Source of the DNA: an uncultured Acinetobacter sp.
Lineage (GTDB): Bacteria > Pseudomonadota > Gammaproteobacteria > Pseudomonadales > Moraxellaceae
Assembly (NCBI RefSeq): GCF_947493735.1
Contig: NZ_CANLSL010000002.1
Coordinates: 85,553-149,552 of the forward strand
DNA length: 64,000 nt
Direction of reading: 5' to 3'
In this document: piece by piece, positions 56,206-64,000 of the stretch
Layout of the letters: the number at the start of each line of letters is the position of its first letter
Position numbering within the stretch: the stretch's first letter is position 1
Made by a program: the position numbers and the translations under genes
The notes under the pieces: generated by a model
Told to the model about the DNA's origin: nothing
Database searches by the model: none
Seen by the model: the letters and a program-made list of their open reading frames with translations, nothing else

Positions 56206-57087
56206 TTAAGCCCAAATCACCAAGATCGCCGCCACAACCACTAAGAACAATCCCAAATGATCGCTTTTTGCCAACTTTTCTCTAAAGAAGAATGCAGAAA
56301 TCACCAAACTAAATAAAATCTCAATCTGCCCTAGCGTCTTCACCAATGCCACGCTTTGCATACTCATCGCACTAAACCAACCTAGTGACGCAAAGAAGCT
56401 ACAGACACTCACCTGAAACGTCAGTCGCTTGTTTTGCCACATTTTTTGCAAAGTCTGCACGTTAAAGATACCTAAAAATATCAGCATAATCGTCGCTTGA
56501 AAGCCAATTACTAGACACAGCACCCATGCCGCTCGAATCAAAAAAGGTAAATTCCCAAGCTCAAGACTCGCTTCACGTACTAATAATGATGTGATTGCAA
56601 AGCTTAATCCACTACCGATACCAATACTCAAAGTCTGCCAACACAGCTTAATTTGTCCTGTACCCTTACTCAGTAGAAAAACGGCAATACCACCAATCAC
56701 CACACCTAACCAACCCAAGCCATCGAGATATTCTTGCAGAAAGATGACGCCGATGATTGCTGCCAATATGGCTTCGCTCTTTGCCAAGCCAACGCCGATT
56801 GCATAGTTTTTTTGTTTAAATAGCATCACCATTAAAGCTGTTGCTAAGATTTGGCTTAATCCTGCAATGACAATGTATATCCAAAATCGAGGTGTAAAAT
56901 GAACTGTTTCGACTTGAGGCGTTTGTTGATAAAGAAAAAATAGATACACAATCGCAAAAGGCCATGCAAAAATAAATCGAGCTAAAGTAACACCGTAGAC
57001 ATCGACATGATGACTGAGTTGCTTTTGAAAGGCATTGCGCCATGCCTGCATAAACGCCGCCATGACCGTAAATGCTATCCACGCCAT
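56206..57087 (-). CDS. EamA/DMT-family membrane transporter
   Basis: A 293-residue protein of about ten membrane segments in two EamA repeats. The first repeat ends GVGLAKSEAILAAIIGVIFLQEYL and the second ALVKTLGQIEILFSLVISAFFFREKL, the typical inverted-repeat signature of drug/metabolite transporters. The substrate is unknown. ATG 57087 is preceded by a GGGGGC motif; the longer frame to 57144 adds an unlikely N-terminus. Confidence 0.85.
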   Translation of the reverse strand: MAWIAFTVMAAFMQAWRNAFQKQLSHHVDVYGVTLARFIFAWPFAIVYLFFLYQQTPQVETVHFTPRFWIYIVIAGLSQILATALMVMLFKQKNYAIGVGLAKSEAILAAIIGVIFLQEYLDGLGWLGVVIGGIAVFLLSKGTGQIKLCWQTLSIGIGSGLSFAITSLLVREASLELGNLPFLIRAAWVLCLVIGFQATIMLIFLGIFNVQTLQKMWQNKRLTFQVSVCSFFASLGWFSAMSMQSVALVKTLGQIEILFSLVISAFFFREKLAKSDHLGLFLVVVAAILVIWA

Positions 57088-57341
57088 CGTCTGCCCCCAC
57101 ACCACAATTTTTTGCAATGAATAGAAATTGAATAAAAAAAACACGATTCAGCCGAATACTTAAGCAAGCGCCTGAATACGTTATATTAATCGATTCTCAA
57201 TGCAAATTTTTTCTTATTTTTTGTATTTATAATTTCTGAATCACTGCTCGGTATATTCCGGCTCACGCTTGATATACAGTAGCGCAATCAAAAATGTCAC
57301 TCAGATAAATGCCAAGATGATGTTTTTCCAAGTCAGCTGCA

Positions 57342-57820
57342 TCATGGCGCACGCTCATCAGGCTGATCTTGAGACTGATTCAATCGAATACTCGATAGCG
57401 GAATTTCCAAATCGCCTTTTTTAATCTTAATCGGCAAAGTATTTTGTACATCGATATTTAGCGTTTCTTTGACAGGAATGGTGGTCTTGGACAGGAGTGG
57501 TGGTCTTGATCAGTACATGATTGTCAAAATACACCCCTTGAGTGGAATATCTAAGGTTTCTTTGATCGGAATTGTCGCATCAATCGTGCCTATGACATCA
57601 ACATCTAAGGCATAGTGAATTTTGGCTTTGGTTTGTTATGGCTCTTGCAAATCAATATCCACCGTTTGATACTCAAGTGGTACATATATACTAAACTGCC
57701 GAATTACAAATATCGCTAATGCCACACCGATTACGGTCGCCAAAATAATAAATACAGATATGCCGAATAAATTTTTAAGTTGCAAATCCAGATCTTTGAT
57801 CGCAATTACTTTGTATTTAC
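57342..57820 (-). pseudogene. Decayed gene for a one-pass membrane protein
   Basis: On the minus strand the remains read: a membrane helix (LFGISVFIILATVIGVALAI), then IYVPLEYQTVDIDLQEP followed by an in-frame TAA (57636-57638). Reading on gives IDATIPIKETLDIPL, a one-base loss near 57531-57538, a 19-bp tandem duplication (57473-57510), then TIPVKETLNIDVQNTLPIKI and a normal stop at 57342-57344. No start codon is left at the N-terminus. The parent was a membrane-anchored protein with repeated IPxKETL strands; such genes occur in Acinetobacter as hypothetical proteins. Confidence 0.75.
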
Positions 57821-57917
57821 TTTAGCGGAAAATATTTCGCACTAATGCAATAATTTGAACAGTTTGTGCGAATTCTTTGTGAAATATTGTGAATGTTTAA
57901 TGAAAATTAAACTTTTG

Positions 57918-57944
57918 CAATAAAAACCCAGTCCGAAGACTGGG
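57918..57944 (-). terminator. Terminator of the GAPDH gene
   Basis: On the minus strand CCCAGTC-TTCG-GACTGGG is followed by TTTTTATT; it is 125 bases after the stop. No coding frame lies between. Confidence 0.8.
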
Positions 57945-58068
57945 CTAAATCTGAACGAAAACTTACTCAATAAAGCATTTGATGGTCATTCGAGGCAATC
58001 GAGCGATGCTGTACTTGTCGTACATCAAGCGAGATTAACGATGAAGTACCGAAAAATGCGAGCTTGAA

Positions 58069-59520
58069 TTACTTTTCAGCAGGTACTTTCGGATAACTCA
58101 CATCACACATTTGCTCTGCGATACGCAATACTTGGCAGCTGTAGCCAACTTCATTGTCATACCAAACATATGCAGTCAAATGATTACCTGATGAAATCGT
58201 CGCTTGCGCATCAAATACACCCGCAGTACGTGAACCGATAAAGTCACTCGATACCACTTCAGTAGAGTTGGTAAATCCGATCTGACCTTGTAGATTCGAA
58301 ACGATCGAGATTTGACGAATATATTCGTTCACTTCGTCACGATCAGCAGGATTTTCAAGCGTTAAGTTCAAGATCGCAAGCGATACGTTTGGCGTTGGTA
58401 CACGTACAGAGTTACCTGTCAATTTACCTTTAAGCTGTGGCAATGCTTTGGCAACTGCTTTGGCTGCGCCAGTTTCTGTGATCACCATATTCAACGTCGC
58501 TGCACGACCACGACGATCTGCCTTGTGATAGTTATCAATCAAGTTTTGATCGTTCGTAAATGAGTGAACAGTTTCAACGTGACCATTGATCACTTTGTAT
58601 TTTTCATCAATGACTTTCAGTACAGGCGTAATTGCATTCGTTGTACAGCTTGCAGCAGAGATGATTTTGTCTTCATCTAAGATGTCTGCTTGGTTTACGC
58701 CGTATACCACATTTTTCATGTCGCCTTTACCTGGCGCAGTCAATACAACACGGCTCACACCAGCACATTGTAAATGTTGGCTCAAACCATCAACATCACG
58801 CCATTTACCAGTGTTGTCGATCAATAGCGCATCTTTAATACCATATGCAGTATAGTCGATTTCGCTTGGGCTAGACGCATAGATCACTTTGATAAAGTTA
58901 CCATTAGCGATGATTGCTTCGTTTTCTTCATCCACAGAAATTGTCCCTGCAAATGAACCGTGAATCGAATCACGGCGTAGCAAAGATGCACGTTTTTCCA
59001 AATCACCATCCGCAGTTTTACGTACAACGATCGCTTTTAAGCTTAAACCACGACCAAGACCAGATTGACCAATGATCAAACGTGCCAAGATACGACCAAT
59101 ACGACCAAAGCCATACAATACAACGTCTTTAGTTTCGCAAGTTTGTGGTTGACCTTCGATTGATTTCACTGCATTAGCAACAAATGCGTCAACGTCACCG
59201 CCTTGTGCTTTGTATTCAATCGCCAATTTACCTAGATCGACTTCCGCAGAACCGATACTGTGGATTTTGACTAAAGCTTCAAGAAGTGGAATAGTATCAA
59301 CAACAGAAAGCTCAACATCCATCATACGAGTACGGCGGTGCGCTTTCAAAATCTGAATCACAGAACGATTCACCAATGAGCGAGCATAGATTGAAGTGAC
59401 AATATTTTTTTCACGATATAACTGACCAATTAAAGCGATCATGCGCTCGGCAATTTCTTCGCGGTTTTTCCAACGACCTTGATGTTCTTGATGTAGGGCG
59501 ATGATAGTGTCTTTACTCAC
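58069..59520 (-). CDS. gap: Glyceraldehyde-3-phosphate dehydrogenase, long form
   Basis: A GAPDH of 483 residues. The Rossmann motif YGFGRIGR is at 136-143, the catalytic Cys in SAASCTTNAITP (C292), and His in VETVHSFTNDQ (H319). Classical GAPDHs have about 330 residues; here ~130 helical residues come first, as in the longer Pseudomonas PA3001 type. A gluconeogenic role with NAD(P) is possible but unproven. Start is GTG with AGGA upstream. Monocistronic. Confidence 0.93.
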   Translation of the reverse strand: MSKDTIIALHQEHQGRWKNREEIAERMIALIGQLYREKNIVTSIYARSLVNRSVIQILKAHRRTRMMDVELSVVDTIPLLEALVKIHSIGSAEVDLGKLAIEYKAQGGDVDAFVANAVKSIEGQPQTCETKDVVLYGFGRIGRILARLIIGQSGLGRGLSLKAIVVRKTADGDLEKRASLLRRDSIHGSFAGTISVDEENEAIIANGNFIKVIYASSPSEIDYTAYGIKDALLIDNTGKWRDVDGLSQHLQCAGVSRVVLTAPGKGDMKNVVYGVNQADILDEDKIISAASCTTNAITPVLKVIDEKYKVINGHVETVHSFTNDQNLIDNYHKADRRGRAATLNMVITETGAAKAVAKALPQLKGKLTGNSVRVPTPNVSLAILNLTLENPADRDEVNEYIRQISIVSNLQGQIGFTNSTEVVSSDFIGSRTAGVFDAQATISSGNHLTAYVWYDNEVGYSCQVLRIAEQMCDVSYPKVPAEK

Positions 59521-59701
59521 GGATGACGTCCTCTATTGAAGGTAGGTGAAACTATTGTAATGCTTGTTCTGCGATCTGCATGGCCAAAATACAATGTTTC
59601 TAAAAATGCCAACATTCTAAAGGAAAATGATTATTTTTAAAATCAAAATTAAAAATTAATCGGTGTTGATCAATAAACTGCCAAATTCTGAGCCGCCTTC
59701 A

Positions 59702-60313
59702 TTAAGACAGCATTTTAATCTTCGATGGTACTGCTTGAGGATTGTGATCAACAAAAATCATATTGTCTGTATCAAAGCCTTGCTCACGTGCAAAATCTAA
59801 ATACTCATCAGCAATACAAGCATCGAGATGTGGTTGACGTGAGAATAACCAAAGACGTGTACGCTTTTTATTACCAACCAAACACACTTGATATGCCTCA
59901 TCAATGCGCATGATCCAAAAGTTAGTTTTCTTCGGTTTTTTTAAGACTTTCGGTGTGTAGCTCACAAGATACTGACTATTATCAGGTGGATTTTTCACGA
60001 TCGCTTCACCTGAGAGCTGAATTACCCGCCCTTCTTTGGTCTGATAACGCAGATTGGTCGATAGCTTATTTTTCGCCACAACATGATATTCATAGGTAAT
60101 ATGATGAAATGATTTGCGCTCAAGACTGACAGGTTTACGTGCTATCTCAAACCAAGTGCCACTAAAGCGATGCAAATCGACATTACTCGCCACTTGCATT
60201 TTCTTTGGAATCATTCCCCATACAATACGTCCGATGCCTACACTTGCTAAGGTAGCAGCACCAATTGCAATCTTAATCCCACGGAATTTTTTTTCTTGGC
60301 TTGTGATACTCAT
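59702..60313 (-). CDS. blc: Lipocalin (Blc-like), membrane-anchored
   Basis: A 203-residue protein. One hydrophobic segment near the start (about 12-33: IKIAIGAATLASVGIGRIV) has no lipobox, so it is more likely a membrane anchor than a lipoprotein signal. The lipocalin motif GTWFEIAR is followed by beta-strand blocks and WLFSRQPHLDACIADEYL, typical of Blc. It should bind lipids or other small hydrophobic ligands in the envelope. ATG 60313 is my choice; the frame continues to 60418 without support. Confidence 0.85.
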   Translation of the reverse strand: MSITSQEKKFRGIKIAIGAATLASVGIGRIVWGMIPKKMQVASNVDLHRFSGTWFEIARKPVSLERKSFHHITYEYHVVAKNKLSTNLRYQTKEGRVIQLSGEAIVKNPPDNSQYLVSYTPKVLKKPKKTNFWIMRIDEAYQVCLVGNKKRTRLWLFSRQPHLDACIADEYLDFAREQGFDTDNMIFVDHNPQAVPSKIKMLS

Positions 60314-60492
60314 ATTTACGTAAAATCCCTGATTGCGCACTTTCGTCTTCGTATTTGTGCTACAAAATATAGAGTAAAACACCTTTTTTTGACAAGGGTA
60401 TTGTCGAACAATTCCCAAGTCTTATTTCTGTCATATTAAAATAAATAAAAATTTAAATAAAATGAATGACTTAATTTTCAAATTCTCCAAAA

Positions 60493-62511
60493 CTATTTTA
60501 ACAACTGCGCTTTTAAGCGCAAGATTTCATCTCGCAGTCGAGCAGCTTGTTCAAATTGAAGTTCTTTTGAGGCTTTGAGCATTTCCTTTTCCAGCTTATT
60601 AATGTGTTTGGAAAATAATTTTGGATCAGCAATCAGGTGTTGTTCATCATCGGTGAGCTTTTTCTCCGATGAATGTGCTTGAATCTCTGCATCTTCATCA
60701 TAGACCTCACCAGTGTCGATCTCTTTAATCACTTGACGTTTGGCACTGCGAGGAATGATGCCATGCTCTTCATTAAACTGGATTTGCTTGTTACGACGAC
60801 GTGTGGTTTCATCAATGGCTTTTTGCATCGAATCAGTTATGCGATCTGCATAAAGAATCGCCTTACCGTTGATATTCCGTGCTGCACGACCAATGGTCTG
60901 AATCAGTGAGCGCTCAGAACGTAAAAAGCCTTCTTTATCGGCATCGAGAATCGCCACCAAAGATACTTCTGGCATATCCAAACCCTCACGGAGCAAGTTA
61001 ATCCCGACTAACACATCATGAATCCCTGTGCGCAGTTCATGAATAATTTTCACCCGCTCTACGGTATCAATGTCCGAATGCAGATAGGCAACTTTAACGC
61101 CATATTCCTTGAGATAACTGGTCAAATCTTCCGCCATACGTTTGGTCAACGTGGTGACCAGTACACGCTCATTCAGCTCTTTACGGATATTAATTTCGGA
61201 CAACACATCATCGACTTGGGTGAGCACTGGACGAATTTCAATTTCAGGATCAATCAATCCTGTCGGACGCACCACTTGCTCAACCACTTGCGCCGCATGT
61301 TCCAATTCATAATTGGCAGGAGTCGCTGACACATAAATGGTATCAGGAGTGATGCGTTCCCATTCTTCAAATTTCATTGGACGATTATCCAACGCACTCG
61401 GCAAACGGAAACCGTAATTGACCAAATTCTCTTTACGTGAACGGTCGCCTTTGTACATCGCACCGATCTGTGGCACGGTCACATGCGACTCATCAATGAT
61501 CAGCAAGCCATCTTCAGGTACATAATCAAATAAGGTCGGCGGCGCTGCACCTGCTTCACGTCCTGATAAATGCCGTGAATAGTTTTCAATGCCATTGCAA
61601 TAGCCAAGCTGTTGAATCATTTCTAAATCATAGCGTGTGCGTTGCTCTAGACGCTGTGCTTCGACCAATTTGTCGTTATTTTTAAAAAATTCCAGTTGCG
61701 ATTTCAGCTCTGTCTTAATTGTCCCAACAGCACGCTCCAAGCTCTCTCGTGGCGTGACATAGTGACTCTTTGGATAAATCGTTACTCGTGGCACTTTACG
61801 CACCATTTTCCCAGTCAATGGATCAAACCATTTGATGGATTCGACTTCATCATCAAACAGCTCAATTCGAATCGCATTCTGCTCCGATTCCGCTGGAAAC
61901 ACATCAAGAATCTCACCTCGAATCCGATAAGTACCTCGAGTAAATTCCAACTCATTTCGACTATATTGCATCGCCACCAAACGACGAATTAAATCATCAC
62001 GATTGACTTGATCACCATCGACAACGTGCAACAGCATTTGCATATAGGCTTCAGGATCACCCAAACCATAAATGGCAGACACCGATGCAATGATGATCGA
62101 ATCACGACGTTCTAGCAGTGAACGTGTCGCCGAAAGTCGCATTTGGTCAATGTGATCGTTGATCGAAGCATCTTTCTCGATAAAAGTATCCGACGATGGC
62201 ACATAGGCTTCAGGCTGATAATAATCATAATAGCTGACGAAATACTCGACCGCATTGTGCGGAAAAAACGCTTTAAACTCGCCGTAGAGCTGCGCTGCCA
62301 AAGTCTTGTTATGTGCCATGATGATGGTCGGACGTTGCGTCTGCGCAATCACATTCGCCATGGTATAGGTCTTACCCGAACCAGTTACACCGAGCAGCAA
62401 TTGATTCTTCTGTCCTTGCTCAAGCCCTGCCACCAATCGCTCAATCGCCTGTGGCTGGTCACCCGCAGGGGCAAAATCGGTGACGAGTTTAAAGGCTTGA
62501 GATTCGCTCAC
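60493..62511 (-). CDS. uvrB: Excinuclease ABC subunit B
   Basis: UvrB is the damage-verifying helicase-like subunit of nucleotide excision repair. Walker [11 protein letters not shown] (41-50), the beta-hairpin region [18 protein letters not shown], the helicase block QTIGRAARN, and the C-terminal UVR motif (about 635-670) that binds UvrC are all present in 672 residues. The start is GTG with GGAG six bases upstream. Confidence 0.98.
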   Translation of the reverse strand: MSESQAFKLVTDFAPAGDQPQAIERLVAGLEQGQKNQLLLGVTGSGKTYTMANVIAQTQRPTIIMAHNKTLAAQLYGEFKAFFPHNAVEYFVSYYDYYQPEAYVPSSDTFIEKDASINDHIDQMRLSATRSLLERRDSIIIASVSAIYGLGDPEAYMQMLLHVVDGDQVNRDDLIRRLVAMQYSRNELEFTRGTYRIRGEILDVFPAESEQNAIRIELFDDEVESIKWFDPLTGKMVRKVPRVTIYPKSHYVTPRESLERAVGTIKTELKSQLEFFKNNDKLVEAQRLEQRTRYDLEMIQQLGYCNGIENYSRHLSGREAGAAPPTLFDYVPEDGLLIIDESHVTVPQIGAMYKGDRSRKENLVNYGFRLPSALDNRPMKFEEWERITPDTIYVSATPANYELEHAAQVVEQVVRPTGLIDPEIEIRPVLTQVDDVLSEINIRKELNERVLVTTLTKRMAEDLTSYLKEYGVKVAYLHSDIDTVERVKIIHELRTGIHDVLVGINLLREGLDMPEVSLVAILDADKEGFLRSERSLIQTIGRAARNINGKAILYADRITDSMQKAIDETTRRRNKQIQFNEEHGIIPRSAKRQVIKEIDTGEVYDEDAEIQAHSSEKKLTDDEQHLIADPKLFSKHINKLEKEMLKASKELQFEQAARLRDEILRLKAQLLK

Positions 62512-62720
62512 AGGACACTCCAGGAATAAATAAGGAAATAATCAAATAAAAAAAAGATGATGACATGTGTAATGGGGCCAATTTGGCAGAATTAAAGCAT
62601 AGCAAATTAAGAAAGAAAATTGACAGTACACTTGTAAAATCCGCAATCTTGACTTGACCAAAGGGAGTGATAGACGCAAGATAAAATGATTCTGAAATTC
62701 AACAAGACTAGAAGTCATCT

Positions 62721-63122
62721 ATGCCCTATCAATATCATGATGAAACACACATCCATCAACTTCCCCAAGACACGGTATTTGTCTTTGGTAGTAATCTTGC
62801 AGGCAAACACGATTGTGGCGCAGCGCTCACGGCGTTTGAACATTTTGGCGCAATGACACATTTTGGTCGGGGCTGGTCGGGACAGAGTTTTGCTATTGCT
62901 ACAGCAAATGAACATCAGCAAGCGATGCCGATTCATCAGATTGCACATTACATTGACGACTTTATAATCTATACCAAAAACCATCCACGACAGACGTATT
63001 TTGTCACGGCGGTCGGCTGTGGTCATGTTGGCTATGATGCCAAAGACATTGCTCCACTGTTTCAAGGCATTTCTGAGAATGTGATTTTGCCGATGCGATT
63101 TAAAGCGTATTTGGAAGATTAA
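62721..63122 (+). CDS. FGSN-motif protein related to phage-associated small proteins
   Basis: A 133-residue protein with VFVFGSNLAGKH (FGSN at 22-25), GRGWSGQSFAIAT, VTAVGCGHVGYDAKDIAPLF (GCG at 99-101) and NVILP at the end. The order resembles a phage-linked family, named in some databases after A1S_2505, which I think is distantly macro- or nucleotide-binding-like. Function unknown. The common HGxGAA turn after FGSN is HDCGAA here. It starts an accessory tail after uvrB. Confidence 0.6.
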   Translation: MPYQYHDETHIHQLPQDTVFVFGSNLAGKHDCGAALTAFEHFGAMTHFGRGWSGQSFAIATANEHQQAMPIHQIAHYIDDFIIYTKNHPRQTYFVTAVGCGHVGYDAKDIAPLFQGISENVILPMRFKAYLED

Positions 63123-63150
63123 ACAATACAAAAAGGATTTGGGGAAGTTT

Positions 63151-63438
63151 GTGAAGTTTAATGCCAGTATTGATGTTGCAATCATCATTTCACTCATCAC
63201 CGTATTTTTATTTGCAAATGGACAGGCATATCTCGGCGGTTTACTTATTCCATTTGGTATTGATCCAATCGTCCTGAACTTCTCTGTCCAAGATAAGATT
63301 TATATTGGTTTTCTAAAAGGTTATCAGCATTTACAATACTTCATATATGGATATGTAGTATTTTTTATAGGTAATTACTTTCTTACCGTGCTGAAAAAAG
63401 AAGGAATATTTACACTATTTATCAAAAATGATTCGTAA
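63151..63438 (+). CDS. Small two-helix membrane protein, probably an N-terminal fragment
   Basis: A 95-residue protein from GTG 63151 (GGGGA six bases upstream). Membrane segments are about 8-30 and 68-84 (FIYGYVVFFIGNYFL). It ends at TAA in KNDS. Just before that stop the next frame opens at ATG 63428 and stays open for 38 codons, and the original frame resumes at 63511. This suggests one longer membrane protein broken by frameshifts, or two small overlapping genes. Confidence 0.5.
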   Translation: MKFNASIDVAIIISLITVFLFANGQAYLGGLLIPFGIDPIVLNFSVQDKIYIGFLKGYQHLQYFIYGYVVFFIGNYFLTVLKKEGIFTLFIKNDS

Positions 63439-63831
63439 GAGTAAAGCATCTCAAAAAGCAATCTTGAGAGTACATAATGATTCCTTCCATGAGTTAGAAG
63501 ATTCGAAATATTGGCAAAATTCTTTTTCTCAGTATTTCTTTTGATCTTACTGCTTATATCTTTATTACTCTTAGCACACACAGACAAAGGAGCTAAGAAA
63601 AATACACAAAATGCTTTGAATACCTTTGATTTTAAACCGATTAAACTAAAAAATGGTACTGACTCCGAAAAGCTCTATCTAATCAAATGTGGTAGCGCCC
63701 TTTGTGCGATAATTGATAAAGATAAAAATGTCATTTTAGAAGATTCAAAGAATATTATTTTTACTGTGAAAGCCGAAAATTTAGCTGAGAAAGACACAAC
63801 TACAAAAACAGAAAAGCCCTCAACGAATTAA
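63428..63831 (+). pseudogene. Possible C-terminal remainder of the same membrane protein
   Basis: Frame from ATG 63428 reads RKSKASQKAILRV and ends at 63544. The overlapping frame from TTG 63511 codes for a membrane helix (FFFSVFLLILLLISLLLLA) and a soluble end with CGSALCAIIDKDKNVILE, stopping at 63831. That frame has no ATG or good ribosome site, so it looks like a downstream piece of an interrupted gene. An alternative is a separate small protein started at TTG. Confidence 0.4.
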
Positions 63832-63842
63832 GGGCTTTCTAT
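63813..63842 (+). terminator. Weak terminator at the end of the membrane locus
   Basis: AAAGCCCT / AGGGCTTT arms with a 10-base loop overlapping the stop codon; the following CTATCTTT is only moderately T-rich. Confidence 0.55.
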
Positions 63843-64000
63843 CTTTAAACCAAAGCTAACTAGTTATCATTGATGATATTTAGAACAAGAATATTAGGTC
63901 CTAGTTATAAGTAGATAAAGTTAGGGGCTGTAGTAGATAAGGTCAAATACCCGTCCAATCCAACAGTATTTCGAGCTGTTGTTTTGGACTCCCATAGTTA

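Noticed and set aside
62143..62529. A 128-codon plus-strand frame opposite uvrB
   Set aside because: Antisense to the conserved UvrB N-terminus, no ribosome site, no recognizable product.

Overview
The window looks like a chromosomal stretch of an Acinetobacter-like gammaproteobacterium (Moraxellaceae). This is inferred from an AT-rich sequence, an AceI-type PACE efflux protein, a PBP1b/LpoP pair, a HemP gene under a Fur-like site, and protein sequences that read closest to Acinetobacter families known to me; no database search was run. About 57 protein genes, two tRNAs, one clear pseudogene and one probable broken locus fill 64 kb. There is no rRNA, no CRISPR array, no prophage and no complete insertion sequence.

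Layout. 1-6 kb: the 3' part of a FimX-like degenerate EAL protein, rpmE, yfeH, gloA and a long ampG. 6-12 kb: a LonH/AsrA-like protease, tRNA-Leu(UAG), and an overlapping kinase/patatin-lipase pair. 12-20 kb: cysDN (sulfate activation), the enterobacterial-like order nudJ-mnmA-hflD-purB, and a cold-shock gene. 20-28 kb: aceI-like efflux, ybiB, yeaC, nadK (GTG start), mrcB-lpoP (cell-wall synthase plus its lipoprotein activator), a Nudix/ThiE-like fusion, and hemP. 28-39 kb: cynS, gspE, an OmpA-like lipoprotein, an acyltransferase, a pore-less voltage-sensor-like protein, minCDE, a PA4642-family gene, a zinc metallopeptidase, a DUF808 membrane protein and a secreted Tyr/Pro-rich protein. 39-51 kb: trpS, tal, bioB, rsxB-nth, greB, a shortened mltF, a beta-lactamase-fold hydrolase, a Gcr-family membrane protein and ispB. 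51-64 kb: a long intergenic region with three stacked hairpins, rplU-rpmA, pirin, lolA, a DUF815 ATPase, tRNA-Ser(UGA), an EamA transporter, a decayed pseudogene, a long-form GAPDH, a lipocalin, uvrB, and a small accessory tail with an FGSN-motif protein and a frameshifted membrane locus.

Functional themes: envelope building and recycling (AmpG, PBP1b-LpoP, MltF, LolA, MinCDE, IspB), translation and tRNA modification (L21, L27, L31, TrpS, MnmA, two tRNAs), DNA repair (UvrB, Nth), and central or cofactor metabolism (PurB, NadK, BioB, Tal, GAPDH, CysDN).

I see no convincing new defence or mobile system. The less ordinary observations are an Ig-like insertion inside AmpG, a voltage-sensor fold without a pore, an MltF that has lost half its solute-binding domain, the kinase-lipase overlap, a triple hairpin upstream of rplU, and short tandem repeats that run through or up to the stop codons of three unrelated genes.
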